Shown here: positions 23,020 to 30,841 of the stretch, in pieces | Numbering within the stretch: the first letter of the stretch is position 1 | How the letters are laid out: the number at the start of each line of letters is the position of its first letter | Assembly (NCBI GenBank): GCA_946551795.1 | Contig: CAMNRF010000001.1 | Span: 62,001 to 126,000, forward strand | Direction of reading: 5' to 3' | Length of the DNA stretch: 64,000 nt | Source of the DNA: an uncultured Oscillibacter sp. | GTDB lineage: Bacteria; Bacillota; Clostridia; Oscillospirales; Oscillospiraceae | Program-made: the position numbers and the translations under genes | The notes under the pieces: model-generated | The model's database searches: none | What the model was told of the DNA's origin: nothing | Seen by the model: the letters and a program-made list of their open reading frames with translations, nothing else

Positions 23020-23988
23020 TTACGCCTTACCGTTGCAGCCCAGAACGTCCACCAGCTTGTGGCGAACCAGTTCCTTGATGTTGGCGCGGGCAGGCTTGAG
23101 ATACTCGCGGGGATCGAACTTGTCGGGGTGCTCGTTGAAGAACTGCCGGATGGTGCCGGTCATGGCCAGGCGCAGGTCGGAGTCGATGTTGATCTTGCAC
23201 ACGGCGCTGCGGGCGGCCTTGCGGAGCTGCTCCTCGGGGATGCCCACGGCGTCGGGCATCTTGCCGCCGTTGGCGTTGACCATCTTCACATACTCCTGGG
23301 GCACGCTGGAGGAGCCGTGGAGCACGATGGGGAAGCCGGGCAGACGCTTGACGACCTCATCCAGGATGTCGAAGCGCAGCGGGGGCGGAACCAGCTCGCC
23401 TTTCTCGTTGCGGGTGCACTGAGCGGCGGTGAACTTGTAGGCGCCGTGGCTGGTGCCGATGGCGATGGCCAGGGAGTCGCAGCCGGTCTTGGAGACGAAC
23501 TCCTCCACCTCCTCGGGACGGGTGTAGTGGGACTGCTCGGCGGAGACGTTGACCTCGTCCTCCACGCCGGCCAGAGCGCCCAGCTCGGCCTCGACCACCA
23601 CGCCGTGGTCATGGGCGTACTCCACCACCTTCTTGGTGATCTCAATATTCTCGGCAAAGGGCTTGGAGCTGGCGTCGATCATGACGGAGGTAAAGCCGCC
23701 GTCGATGCAGGACTTGCAGGTCTCAAAGCTGTCGCCGTGGTCCAGATGCAGCACGATGGGGATCTCGGGGCACTCGATGACCGCGGACTCCACCAGCTTC
23801 ACAAGATAGGTGTGGTTGGCGTAGGCCCGGGCGCCCTTGGAGACCTGGAGAATCACAGGGGCCTTCTCCTCGCGGCAGGCCTCGGTAATGCCCTGCACGA
23901 TCTCCATGTTGTTGACGTTGAAGGCTCCGATGGCGTAGCCCCCGTTATAGGCCTTCTTGAACATCTCGGTAGAAGTGACCAGTGCCAT
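23020..23988 (-). CDS. fba: Class II fructose-bisphosphate aldolase
   Basis: Cleaves fructose 1,6-bisphosphate to DHAP and glyceraldehyde 3-phosphate in glycolysis. The 322-residue protein has VLHLDHGDSFETCKSCIDGG (zinc His), GFTSVMIDAS, the GxxxGxED-like segment ELGALAGVEDE, TGCDSLAIAIGTSHGAYK and FPIVLHGSSSVP. ATG 23988 is nine bases after AAGGAG; the ATG at 23997 is too close to that site. It is divergent from pfp, the preceding glycolytic step, with both promoters in the shared 245-bp gap. Confidence 0.96.
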   Translation of the reverse strand: MALVTSTEMFKKAYNGGYAIGAFNVNNMEIVQGITEACREEKAPVILQVSKGARAYANHTYLVKLVESAVIECPEIPIVLHLDHGDSFETCKSCIDGGFTSVMIDASSKPFAENIEITKKVVEYAHDHGVVVEAELGALAGVEDEVNVSAEQSHYTRPEEVEEFVSKTGCDSLAIAIGTSHGAYKFTAAQCTRNEKGELVPPPLRFDILDEVVKRLPGFPIVLHGSSSVPQEYVKMVNANGGKMPDAVGIPEEQLRKAARSAVCKINIDSDLRLAMTGTIRQFFNEHPDKFDPREYLKPARANIKELVRHKLVDVLGCNGKA

Positions 23989-24109
23989 AACAATCATCTC
24001 CTTGTTTTATTGCGTCCGCCTCTTCCCCTCCTGTTCCCGCAGGGCGGGCGAATCCCCGCCAAATTGGAAAATTCAGTATTTGAAAAGGCGAAAACGTTTT
24101 TCTCCCTAG

Positions 24110-24137
24110 ATAATATCACAAAAAAATTAAAATGCAA
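24110..24137 (-). promoter_or_regulatory. fba promoter
   Basis: On the minus strand TTGCAT (24132-24137), 16-bp spacer, TATTAT (24110-24115). Confidence 0.5.
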
Positions 24138-24140
24138 GTA

Positions 24141-24177
24141 TTTACAATTCTTTTTTTCAATGATATGATAAATCATA
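24141..24177 (+). promoter_or_regulatory. pfp promoter with overlapping palindrome
   Basis: TTTACA (24141-24146), 17-bp spacer, TATGAT (24164-24169). The -10 box is half of the palindrome TATGATAAATCATA (24164-24177), a likely operator. The leader is about 60 nt and ends in AGGAGG. Confidence 0.6.
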
Positions 24178-24233
24178 CCATTGACCGTCATTATATAATC
24201 AGGGACAACACAAATTTTTAGGAGGTTTTTCCC

Positions 24234-25472
24234 ATGAGTGAATTGAAAGGCGCCTGCATCTTCGGCCAATCCGGAGGTCCCACCTCTGTCATCAACGCCA
24301 GTGCCTACGGCGTGATCAGCACCGCCCTGAAAAATCCCAATATCACCCGGGTGCTGGGCGCGGAGCACGGCATCAAGGGCGTTCTGAACGACCGCCTCTT
24401 CGACATGGGCCAGGAGGACCCCGCCGAGCTGGAGCTGCTGAAGTACACCCCCTCCTCCGCCCTGGGCTCCTGCCGCTACAAGATCGCGGACCCGGACGTG
24501 GACGACACCGACTACAAGCGCATTCTGGAGATCTTCAAGAAGTACGACGTCCGCTATTTCTTCTACAACGGCGGCAACGACTCCATGGACACCTGCAACA
24601 AAATCAGCAAGTATATGCAGAAGGTGGGGTATGACTGCCGCGTGATGGGCGTGCCCAAGACCATCGACAACGACCTCTTCGGCACCGACCACTGCCCCGG
24701 CTTCGCCTCCGCCGCCAAGTATATCGCCACCTCCTGCATGGAGGTCTACCAGGACGCCCGGGTCTATGACACCGGCATGGTCTGCGTCATCGAGATCATG
24801 GGCCGCCACGCCGGCTGGCTGGCCGGCGCCGCCGCCTTGGCCACCGCCTACGGCGCGGGCCCCGACCTGGTGTACCTCCCCGAGGTGGACTTTGACATGG
24901 AGCAGTTCCTCAGCGACGTGGACCGCATCTATAAGGAGAAGGGCAACTGCATGGTGGCCGTCTCCGAGGGCATCCACTATGCCGACGGCTCCTTCGTCTC
25001 CGAGGCCAAGACCAGCGCCACCGACGGCTTCGGCCACGCCCAGCTGGGCGGCCTGGCCGCCACTCTGGCCGAGGCCTGCAAGCAGAAGACCGGCGCCAAG
25101 GTCCGGGGCATCGAGCTGAGCCTGCTCCAACGCTGCGGCGCGCACCTGGCCTCCGAGACCGACATCGAGGAGAGCTTCATGTCCGGCAAGGCCGCCGTGG
25201 AGAACGCCGTGGCCGGCATCACCGACAAGATGGTGGGCTTTGAGCGCAGCTATGAGGGCGGGCAGTACGTCTGCAAGACCAAGCTGCTGGGCCTCACCGA
25301 TGTGGCCAACACCGAGAAGAAGGTGCCTCTGGAGTGGATCAACGAGACCCACAACGGCGTGAAAAAGGAGTTCATCGACTATGCCCTTCCCCTGATCCAG
25401 GGCGAGCCCAAACTGCCCAAGCAGGACTCCCTGCCCCGGTTTGCCAGGCTGAAGAAGGTTCTGGCAAAGTAA
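24234..25472 (+). CDS. pfp: Phosphofructokinase, probably pyrophosphate-dependent
   Basis: 412 residues, PfkA-superfamily fold: FGQSGGPTSVINASAYG, the phosphate loop YNGGNDSMDT and catalytic MGVPKTIDNDL, then EIMGRHAGWLA. The Lys in PKTIDND and Asp in GGND (in place of the ATP-type GGDGS) point to use of PPi rather than ATP as phosphoryl donor; this is inferred from known PPi enzymes. The start follows AGGAGG. It forms a divergent glycolytic pair with fba and ends at a strong terminator. Confidence 0.9.
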   Translation: MSELKGACIFGQSGGPTSVINASAYGVISTALKNPNITRVLGAEHGIKGVLNDRLFDMGQEDPAELELLKYTPSSALGSCRYKIADPDVDDTDYKRILEIFKKYDVRYFFYNGGNDSMDTCNKISKYMQKVGYDCRVMGVPKTIDNDLFGTDHCPGFASAAKYIATSCMEVYQDARVYDTGMVCVIEIMGRHAGWLAGAAALATAYGAGPDLVYLPEVDFDMEQFLSDVDRIYKEKGNCMVAVSEGIHYADGSFVSEAKTSATDGFGHAQLGGLAATLAEACKQKTGAKVRGIELSLLQRCGAHLASETDIEESFMSGKAAVENAVAGITDKMVGFERSYEGGQYVCKTKLLGLTDVANTEKKVPLEWINETHNGVKKEFIDYALPLIQGEPKLPKQDSLPRFARLKKVLAK

Positions 25473-25483
25473 ATCATCCGCTG

Positions 25484-25518
25484 AACAGCCCCTGCCCAAA
25501 TGAGCAGGGGCTGTTTTT
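25484..25518 (+). terminator. Terminator after pfp
   Basis: A 12-bp stem (25484-25495 with 25504-25515) and T-run. It abuts the stop codon of the convergent TIR-like gene. Confidence 0.93.
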
Positions 25519-25519
25519 A

Positions 25520-26422
25520 TCACCGCCAGGCCAGGCAGTAGATCAGGGCGCAGACACAGATGACATCCACAAACGCGTACAGGCAGATGAATATCACAGG
25601 GAGCGACTTCTCGCCGTCTGTAAAAGAAATATAGGGCGTCTTGTTGTATTGATTGCTCATAACTTGCCACTCCGCGTCATACAGAGAGGCCGCCAGGCGC
25701 TTTTCAATCAGGCTGATGATCTTCATTTTGCTGCTGTTGGTGATCCCATAGGCCACCAGTATCTTTTTCCAGGAGTGATTCAGCAGAATTCCGGGAACTG
25801 TCAGCGCCAGCGTGATGAGAATCTTGGAGAGCACATCGCCGTTCAGCGAAAAGGCCGTAGCCGCGATCGTGATCAAGGCGGTATTTGCCGTGATATAAAA
25901 ACTGTTCACGTTCTGCCGCCGGTTGACCAACGCCTCCGAGGTCTCCGTGAAGAGCCTGTACTGTTCAAAAAGCTCCGCCTGCGTCAGCTCCTCTTCCCTG
26001 TCGTTGGCATTGAAGATGTTGATATAGCGGCCCTGCTCGTAGTTCATCACGATGTCCGCCACATGATCGATGCTCTCCACCTCCTCGGCCAGCAGGATCG
26101 GCTCATGGGTAAAGGGGTCCCTGGCCCGCAGGACCGCGTTGAGGCTGTACGCCGGGTCCAGCTTACAGCAGACGATCCCCTTGCCGTATTTCAGCGCCTT
26201 TTTTAATTCCCAATCGATGTTTCGGCTCTTCGCGGAGTTCCGGCCCACAAGATAGAGGATCATCTGGGCCTGACGCATCAGGCGTTTTGCCTCCCTCTTC
26301 CAGAACGGTCTGCGATATTCCAGAAGCAGTACCCTCGCCTTGCCGCATTTCGCGCACAATTCGTCCTTCTTTTGCCGGATGAGCTCCAGATCGTCTCCGG
26401 AGTGTATGATAAAAATGTTCAA
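25520..26422 (-). CDS. TIR-like protein with RipA/8xMP-like membrane module
   Basis: 300 residues. N-terminal MTH538-type TIR-like domain (about 1-90): IFIIHSGDDLELI, QMILYLVGRNSAKSRNIDWE with Trp71-Glu72, then KYGKGIVCCKLD. C-terminal part: YRLFTETSEALVNRRQNVNSFY (about 155-176), helices at about 174-192, 197-215 and 274-297 with SKMKIISLIEKRLAA between, resembling RipA/8xMP octameric membrane proteins. TIR domains often hydrolyse NAD or make nucleotide signals; the membrane module could be a pore. It starts 15 bp after the coaX stop and probably shares its mRNA. A role in phage defence is inference. Confidence 0.7.
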   Translation of the reverse strand: MNIFIIHSGDDLELIRQKKDELCAKCGKARVLLLEYRRPFWKREAKRLMRQAQMILYLVGRNSAKSRNIDWELKKALKYGKGIVCCKLDPAYSLNAVLRARDPFTHEPILLAEEVESIDHVADIVMNYEQGRYINIFNANDREEELTQAELFEQYRLFTETSEALVNRRQNVNSFYITANTALITIAATAFSLNGDVLSKILITLALTVPGILLNHSWKKILVAYGITNSSKMKIISLIEKRLAASLYDAEWQVMSNQYNKTPYISFTDGEKSLPVIFICLYAFVDVICVCALIYCLAWR

Positions 26423-26437
26423 CCCGTCTCCCCCATC

Positions 26438-27208
26438 TCACCGGTTTTTTTGATAGATGGTCCAGAGCCCGTCCATCAGCAGGAATTTGTCATATACGAT
26501 GGGATTCCGGCAGTACCGCACGATCACCGGGGCGTTGCCGCCGGTGGCCACCGCGCTGACCTCCTGCCCCGGGAACTCCTCCCGGATGCGGTCGATGATG
26601 CCGTCCAGCATCCCGGCGGTGCCGTAGACGATGCCGGAGCGCATACAGTCCTCAGTGGTCTTCCCGATCAGCGATTTGGGGTGCTGGAGAGAGATGTCCG
26701 GCAGCTGGGCGGCCCGGCGGCTCAGGGCCTCCAGGGACACATTGACGCCGGGGAGCAGCAGCCCGCCCTCGTAGTTCCGTCCCTGGGAGATGACGCCAAT
26801 GGTGGTGGCGGTGCCCATGTCGATGGTGATGATGGGCGGGGAGAACTTCTCCAGCGCCGCCACGGCGTCCGCCACGATGTCCGCCCCCACCTGTGTCTGG
26901 ACCGTCAGACGGATGTTCAGCCCCGTCCTGACGCCGGGGCCCACCACCATGGGCGGGCGGCCCAGGAGCCGCGTCAGGGCCTTCTCCATCATAAAGTTCA
27001 GGGGCGGCACCACGCTGCACAAGATTGCGCCGCTGACCTGGGTGTAGTCAAAGCGGTACAGGGTGAACAGGTTCATCAGGTCCACGCTGATCTGATCGGC
27101 GGTCTTCCGGCTGTCCGTGTCCAGGGAGGCCAGGAACCGCAGCTTCTTTCCACTGTCAAACAACCCCACCGAGGTGTTGGAATTGCCCACGTCAATGGCC
27201 AGCAGCAT
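26438..27208 (-). CDS. coaX: Type III pantothenate kinase CoaX
   Basis: First step of coenzyme A synthesis. The 256-residue protein has the ASKHA motifs MLLAIDVGNSNTSVGLFD, ITIDMGTATTIGVIS and AVATGGNAPVI of CoaX. ATG 27208 has a GGAAAGGGG site about 8-10 bases upstream; in-frame start 27271 overlaps the promoter. The TIR-like gene follows at 15 bp, so CoA synthesis and that gene probably share a transcript. Confidence 0.93.
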   Translation of the reverse strand: MLLAIDVGNSNTSVGLFDSGKKLRFLASLDTDSRKTADQISVDLMNLFTLYRFDYTQVSGAILCSVVPPLNFMMEKALTRLLGRPPMVVGPGVRTGLNIRLTVQTQVGADIVADAVAALEKFSPPIITIDMGTATTIGVISQGRNYEGGLLLPGVNVSLEALSRRAAQLPDISLQHPKSLIGKTTEDCMRSGIVYGTAGMLDGIIDRIREEFPGQEVSAVATGGNAPVIVRYCRNPIVYDKFLLMDGLWTIYQKNR

Positions 27209-27242
27209 AGAGGTCGCCCCTTTCCAACTCATGTTTTTATAT

Positions 27243-27271
27243 ATAGTATCACGAGTTTGGCCGCCTGGCAA
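27243..27271 (-). promoter_or_regulatory. coaX promoter
   Basis: On the minus strand TTGCCA (27266-27271), 17-bp spacer, TACTAT (27243-27248), about 30 bp before the ATG. Confidence 0.65.
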
Positions 27272-27289
27272 GAGCGGTGAAAAAATGGC

Positions 27290-27318
27290 TTGTATTCGTA
27301 CATCTGTTCTGCTATAAT
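27290..27318 (+). promoter_or_regulatory. ogt promoter
   Basis: TTGTAT (27290-27295), 17-bp spacer, TATAAT (27313-27318). Confidence 0.75.
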
Positions 27319-27350
27319 GGGAATATCAAACGATGAGGAAGGTGCCGCAT

Positions 27351-28157
27351 ATGACGTATCGGACAACACTGGCCTCCCCTGTCGGCCCGCTACTTCTGGC
27401 CTCCGACGGGACAGCCCTCACCGGGCTCTGGCTGGAAGATCAGAAGTACTTTGCCGCCGGGCTGGACCCCGCGGCGCAAAAGGCGCCGGCCCTTCCGGTC
27501 TTCCGGGAGACCGAACGCTGGCTCAGGGATTATTTTGCCGGGAAGCGCCCCCCTGCCCTGCCGCCCCTGGCCCCAACGGGAACCGTCTTCCGGCAGTCCG
27601 TATGGAAGCGGCTGCTGGAGATCCCCTACGGGCAGACCTGTACATACGGGGCTCTGGCGGCGGAGCTGGGTTCCTCTCCCCGGGCGGTGGGAAGCGCGGT
27701 TGGGCACAATCCCATCTCCATTCTCATTCCCTGCCACCGCCTTCTGGGCGCGGACGGCAGTCTGACGGGCTATGCCGGCGGCCTGGAGAAAAAGCGGTTC
27801 CTGCTGGCACTGGAGCAGGCGGGACTGGAGCGGCGAAAAAAGGCAATGATTCTGCCGGAGGCCTCCTCCACGCCTTCCTCTGAGCCCCGGGAACCGGAAC
27901 CGCCCGTCCCGGGAACGTTCCCCTGTCCCTGCTGCGGCTACAGAACCTTCCCCGTTCCCAGAGAGGACGCCATCGCTTTTATCTGCCCGGTCTGCTTCTG
28001 GGAAAACGATGTGTTCGACCCCGGCGAGGATCAGCCCAGCGACGAGAACCGCGGCATGACCCTCCGCCAGGGCCGGGAGGCCTTCCAGCGGCTGGGGGCC
28101 GTCAGAGAGGAATTTTTGCAGCACGTCCGGGAACCTCTCCCGGAGGAAGTTCCATAA
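27351..28157 (+). CDS. ogt: Methylated-DNA--protein-cysteine methyltransferase fused to a CPCC domain
   Basis: 268 residues. Residues 1-160 are an Ogt/MGMT protein that repairs O6-alkylguanine: VFRQSVWKRLLEIPYGQT, GSAVGHNPISILIPCHRLLG with acceptor Cys128. After a Pro/Glu-rich linker (about 165-188) comes a cysteine-rich CPCC-family domain: FPCPCCGYRTF (Cys192, 194, 195) and ICPVCFWENDVFDPGEDQPS (Cys212, 215). CPCC domains usually occur as separate small proteins of unknown function. No stop or frameshift at the junction. ATG 27351 follows AGGAAGG; ATG 27333 has no site. Confidence 0.88.
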   Translation: MTYRTTLASPVGPLLLASDGTALTGLWLEDQKYFAAGLDPAAQKAPALPVFRETERWLRDYFAGKRPPALPPLAPTGTVFRQSVWKRLLEIPYGQTCTYGALAAELGSSPRAVGSAVGHNPISILIPCHRLLGADGSLTGYAGGLEKKRFLLALEQAGLERRKKAMILPEASSTPSSEPREPEPPVPGTFPCPCCGYRTFPVPREDAIAFICPVCFWENDVFDPGEDQPSDENRGMTLRQGREAFQRLGAVREEFLQHVREPLPEEVP

Positions 28158-28160
28158 GGA

Positions 28161-28190
28161 GAGCGGGCATTGGAAAACCAATGCCCGCTC
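28161..28190. terminator. Hairpin between ogt and spoIVA
   Basis: A perfect 13-bp stem (28161-28173 with 28178-28190), loop AAAA. The plus side is followed by CTCTATTTAT, a moderate T-rich tail. Lies between convergent genes. Confidence 0.75.
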
Positions 28191-28206
28191 CTCTATTTAT
28201 AAATAT

Positions 28207-29682
28207 TTATAAAATGATGCAGATCAGCCCGCCGCTGCCCTCGTTGATGATGCGGGTCAAGGTCTCCTGGAGCTTCTTCCGGGCGTCCTCCGGCATCCGT
28301 TTGAGCTTGGCCTGGAGGTCGTCGTTCACCAGCTCGTGGAAGCTGCGGCCAAAGATGTTGGACTGCCAGATCTTGCTGGTGTCCCCCTCGAACTCCTGGA
28401 GCAGGTAGTTCACCATGTCCTCCGACTGCTTCTCGTTGCCCACGATGGGCGAGACGGCGGTCTCGATGTCCGCCCGGATCATGTGGATGCTGGGGGCGCT
28501 GGCCTTCAGCTTCACGCCGTACCGGCCTCCCTGCTTCATGATCTCCGGCTCCTCCAGCTTCAGCTCGCTGATACCGGGGACCACGATGCCGTAACCCGTC
28601 TCCCGCACGTCCCGCAGGGCTCCGGCCACCTTGTCGTACTCCGCCTTCACCGCCGCCAGACGAGTCAGCAGGCTCATGAGGTCGCCGTCGTCCCCCACCT
28701 CAAAGCCGGACTGCTCCGACAAGGTGTGGTAGAACAGCTCCCTGGGCAGGCTCAGCCTGGCCGTGGCCACGCCGGTGCCCAGGTCGATGCCGGTGATCTT
28801 GGCCTCGCTGATATTCTCGCCGCCGCCCAAGGCGCTGATGACGCCCTCGATCTCCCGGATGTGGCGCAGCTCCGCCGTCCCCTGGCGGATGGCGTCGTAC
28901 AGCCCCGCTTTGATGGGATGGTCCGCCGGCAGCGCGTCCACCCAGGGAGGCAGGAACAGGTCCAGCTCCTGCATGGGGAACTCGTAGAGGACGGCCTTGA
29001 GGATATTCGCCACGTCCTCCTCTCCCAAGTCCAGACAGTTCACCGCCGCGCAGTTCACCTCATACCGGGAGGCGATGTCCCTGGCGATGGCCTCCGCCCG
29101 GTCCCCTTTCGGGTCCGCGGAGTTCAGCAGGACGATGAAGGGCTTCCCCAGCTCCTGGAGCTCCCGGATCACCCGCTCCTCCGCCTCCAGGTAGTCCTCC
29201 CGGGGAATGTCGGACACCGTGCCGTCGGTGGTGATGACAATGCCGATGGTGGAGTGCTCCGAGATCACCTTCCGGGTGCCGATCTCCGCCGCCTCGGTCA
29301 TGGGGATCTCGTGGTCGAACCAGGGGGTGGTGACCATGCGGGGGGCGTCGTCCTCAAACTGGCCGATGGCCCCCCGGACCATATAGCCCACGCAGTCGAT
29401 GAGCCGCACGGAGAAGGAAACGCCGCCCTCCAGCTGGATCTGGGCCGCCTCCTCCGGCACGAACTTCGGCTCCGCCGTCATGATGGTGCGGCCGGAGCCG
29501 CTCTGGGGCAGCTCATCCCGGGCCCGCTCCTTGCGGTAGACGTTTTCGATGTTGGGGATCACCTGGGTCTCCATAAAACGCTTGATAAAGGTGGATTTGC
29601 CCGTGCGCACCGGCCCCACCACACCGATGTAAATATCCCCCGCCGTGCGGGTGGCGATATTCTGGTAGATCGTGGTATTCAT
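28207..29682 (-). CDS. spoIVA: Stage IV sporulation protein A SpoIVA
   Basis: Coat morphogenetic ATPase that polymerises on the forespore, anchored by SpoVM. 491 residues: P-loop GVVGPVRTGKSTF, IMTAEPKFVPEEA, IGIVITTDGTVSDIPRE, LLNSADP and the C-terminal FGRSFHELVNDDLQAKL with GGLICIIL end. The family's length is standard. ATG 29682 lies behind AAAAGGACGGG; the longer start at 29769 overlaps the promoter. A SigE-like promoter lies at 29720-29748. Its partner spoVM is 5 kb away (34451-34525). Confidence 0.96.
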   Translation of the reverse strand: MNTTIYQNIATRTAGDIYIGVVGPVRTGKSTFIKRFMETQVIPNIENVYRKERARDELPQSGSGRTIMTAEPKFVPEEAAQIQLEGGVSFSVRLIDCVGYMVRGAIGQFEDDAPRMVTTPWFDHEIPMTEAAEIGTRKVISEHSTIGIVITTDGTVSDIPREDYLEAEERVIRELQELGKPFIVLLNSADPKGDRAEAIARDIASRYEVNCAAVNCLDLGEEDVANILKAVLYEFPMQELDLFLPPWVDALPADHPIKAGLYDAIRQGTAELRHIREIEGVISALGGGENISEAKITGIDLGTGVATARLSLPRELFYHTLSEQSGFEVGDDGDLMSLLTRLAAVKAEYDKVAGALRDVRETGYGIVVPGISELKLEEPEIMKQGGRYGVKLKASAPSIHMIRADIETAVSPIVGNEKQSEDMVNYLLQEFEGDTSKIWQSNIFGRSFHELVNDDLQAKLKRMPEDARKKLQETLTRIINEGSGGLICIIL

Positions 29683-29719
29683 AGCATCCCGTCCTTTTTC
29701 CGCTCCATATTCATGCTTC

Positions 29720-29748
29720 ACTCTATGTCCCAGCAAGAGAAAGTATGA
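29720..29748 (-). promoter_or_regulatory. SigE-like promoter of spoIVA
   Basis: On the minus strand TCATACT (29742-29748), 14-bp spacer, CATAGAGT (29720-29727). Spacing and CATA match the mother-cell SigE consensus known from Bacillus. Confidence 0.6.
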
Positions 29749-29822
29749 CAGCCCGTCTTGTTTTGGCAAAAGCGCACAAAATGAGCCCCGTTTCTTTTTG
29801 CGGTTTCCGGTTGTTTTTTGTA

Positions 29823-29851
29823 TTTACAGGGGCGATTTAGCGTGATAAACT
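29823..29851 (+). promoter_or_regulatory. Promoter of the amino-acid ABC transporter unit
   Basis: TTTACA (29823-29828), 17-bp spacer, TAAACT (29846-29851). A small hairpin (GGACGG 29867-29872 with CCGTCC 29877-29882) lies just before the ribosome-binding site. Confidence 0.55.
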
Positions 29852-29901
29852 GCTAATGTACTAAACGGACGGACAGCCGTCCCAATTTGGAGGATGAAAT
29901 G

Positions 29902-30750
29902 ATGAACAATACAAAGAAGTTTTGGACCCTGCTGCTGGCCCTGGCCATGGTATTGTCCCTGGCCGCCTGCGGCGGCAAAAAGGACGACGCCGTCATCGGC
30001 GGAGCGGACGGCCCCACCGACATTCAGGTGACCGACAGCGACTTGGCCTATGTGAAGGACAAGGGCACTCTGATCGTGGGCATCACCGAGTTTGAGCCCA
30101 TGGACTACCAGAATACCTCCGGCGAGTGGATCGGCTTTGACGCCGACATGGCCAAGGCCTTTGCCGATAGCCTGGGCGTAAAGGCCGAGTTCCAGGTCAT
30201 TGACTGGGACAACAAGGTCTTCGAGCTGGACGGCAAGACCATCGACGTGGTGTGGAACGGCATGACCCTCACCGACGAGGTGAAGAGCGCCATGGAGTGC
30301 TCCAACGCTTACTGCAACAACACCCAGGTGGTGGTGGTTCCCGCTGCGAAGGCCGCGGACATCCAGAGCAGGGAGAGCCTGGCGGGACTGAACTTCGCCG
30401 TGGAGTCCGGCTCCGCCGGTCAGGCCCAGGTGGAGCTGCTGGGTGAGAGCTACACCGAGGTGCTGGACCAGGCCACCGCCCTGCTGGAGGTCAACTCCGG
30501 GACCGCCGACGCCGCCGTCATCGACTCTCTGATGGCCGGCGCTATGGTGGGCGAGGGCACCGGCTACGCCAATTTGACCTACACCGTCTCCCTCAACGAG
30601 GAGGAGGGCGAGCAGTACGGCGTGGGCTTCCGGAAGGGGTCCGACCTGGCCGCCGCGCTGAACGACTTCTTCAAGGCCAGCTACGCCGACGGCTCCATGG
30701 TGGCCTGCGCCGAGACCTACGGCATCCAGGCCGCCCTGATCGAGCAGTAA
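29902..30750 (+). CDS. Amino-acid ABC transporter substrate-binding lipoprotein
   Basis: About 282 residues with a lipoprotein signal (LLLALAMVLSLAACGGK; lipobox Cys) and a SBP_bac_3 fold: LAYVKDKGTLIVGITEFEPMDYQ, WIGFDADMAKAFADSLGVKAEF, SGTADAAVIDSLMAGAMV. Binds an amino acid outside the membrane; the specificity (polar/acidic amino-acid type) is not readable. ATG 29902 is 8 bases after GGAGG; ATG 29899 is an alternative. Permease and ATPase follow, completing the importer. Confidence 0.93.
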   Translation: MNNTKKFWTLLLALAMVLSLAACGGKKDDAVIGGADGPTDIQVTDSDLAYVKDKGTLIVGITEFEPMDYQNTSGEWIGFDADMAKAFADSLGVKAEFQVIDWDNKVFELDGKTIDVVWNGMTLTDEVKSAMECSNAYCNNTQVVVVPAAKAADIQSRESLAGLNFAVESGSAGQAQVELLGESYTEVLDQATALLEVNSGTADAAVIDSLMAGAMVGEGTGYANLTYTVSLNEEEGEQYGVGFRKGSDLAAALNDFFKASYADGSMVACAETYGIQAALIEQ

Positions 30751-30765
30751 AGAAATCAAACCGCA

Positions 30766-30815
30766 GACAGAGAAACGCGGAGGGGAAATCTGCCCCTCTG
30801 CGTTTCCCGTCTGTC
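30766..30815 (+). promoter_or_regulatory. Intercistronic hairpin between binding protein and permease
   Basis: A 13-bp stem (30773-30785 with 30793-30805, one G.U) extended by 5 bp (30766-30770 with 30811-30815). No T-run follows, so it probably stabilises the upstream mRNA or lets only part of transcription continue, giving more binding protein than permease. Confidence 0.6.
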
Positions 30816-30841
30816 AAAATCAACGACGAGGTGGGAGAACC

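Noticed and set aside
23059-24168. Open frame of 369 codons on the plus strand over fba
   Set aside because: Antisense shadow of a clear aldolase gene; Val/Leu/Gly/His-rich without motifs.
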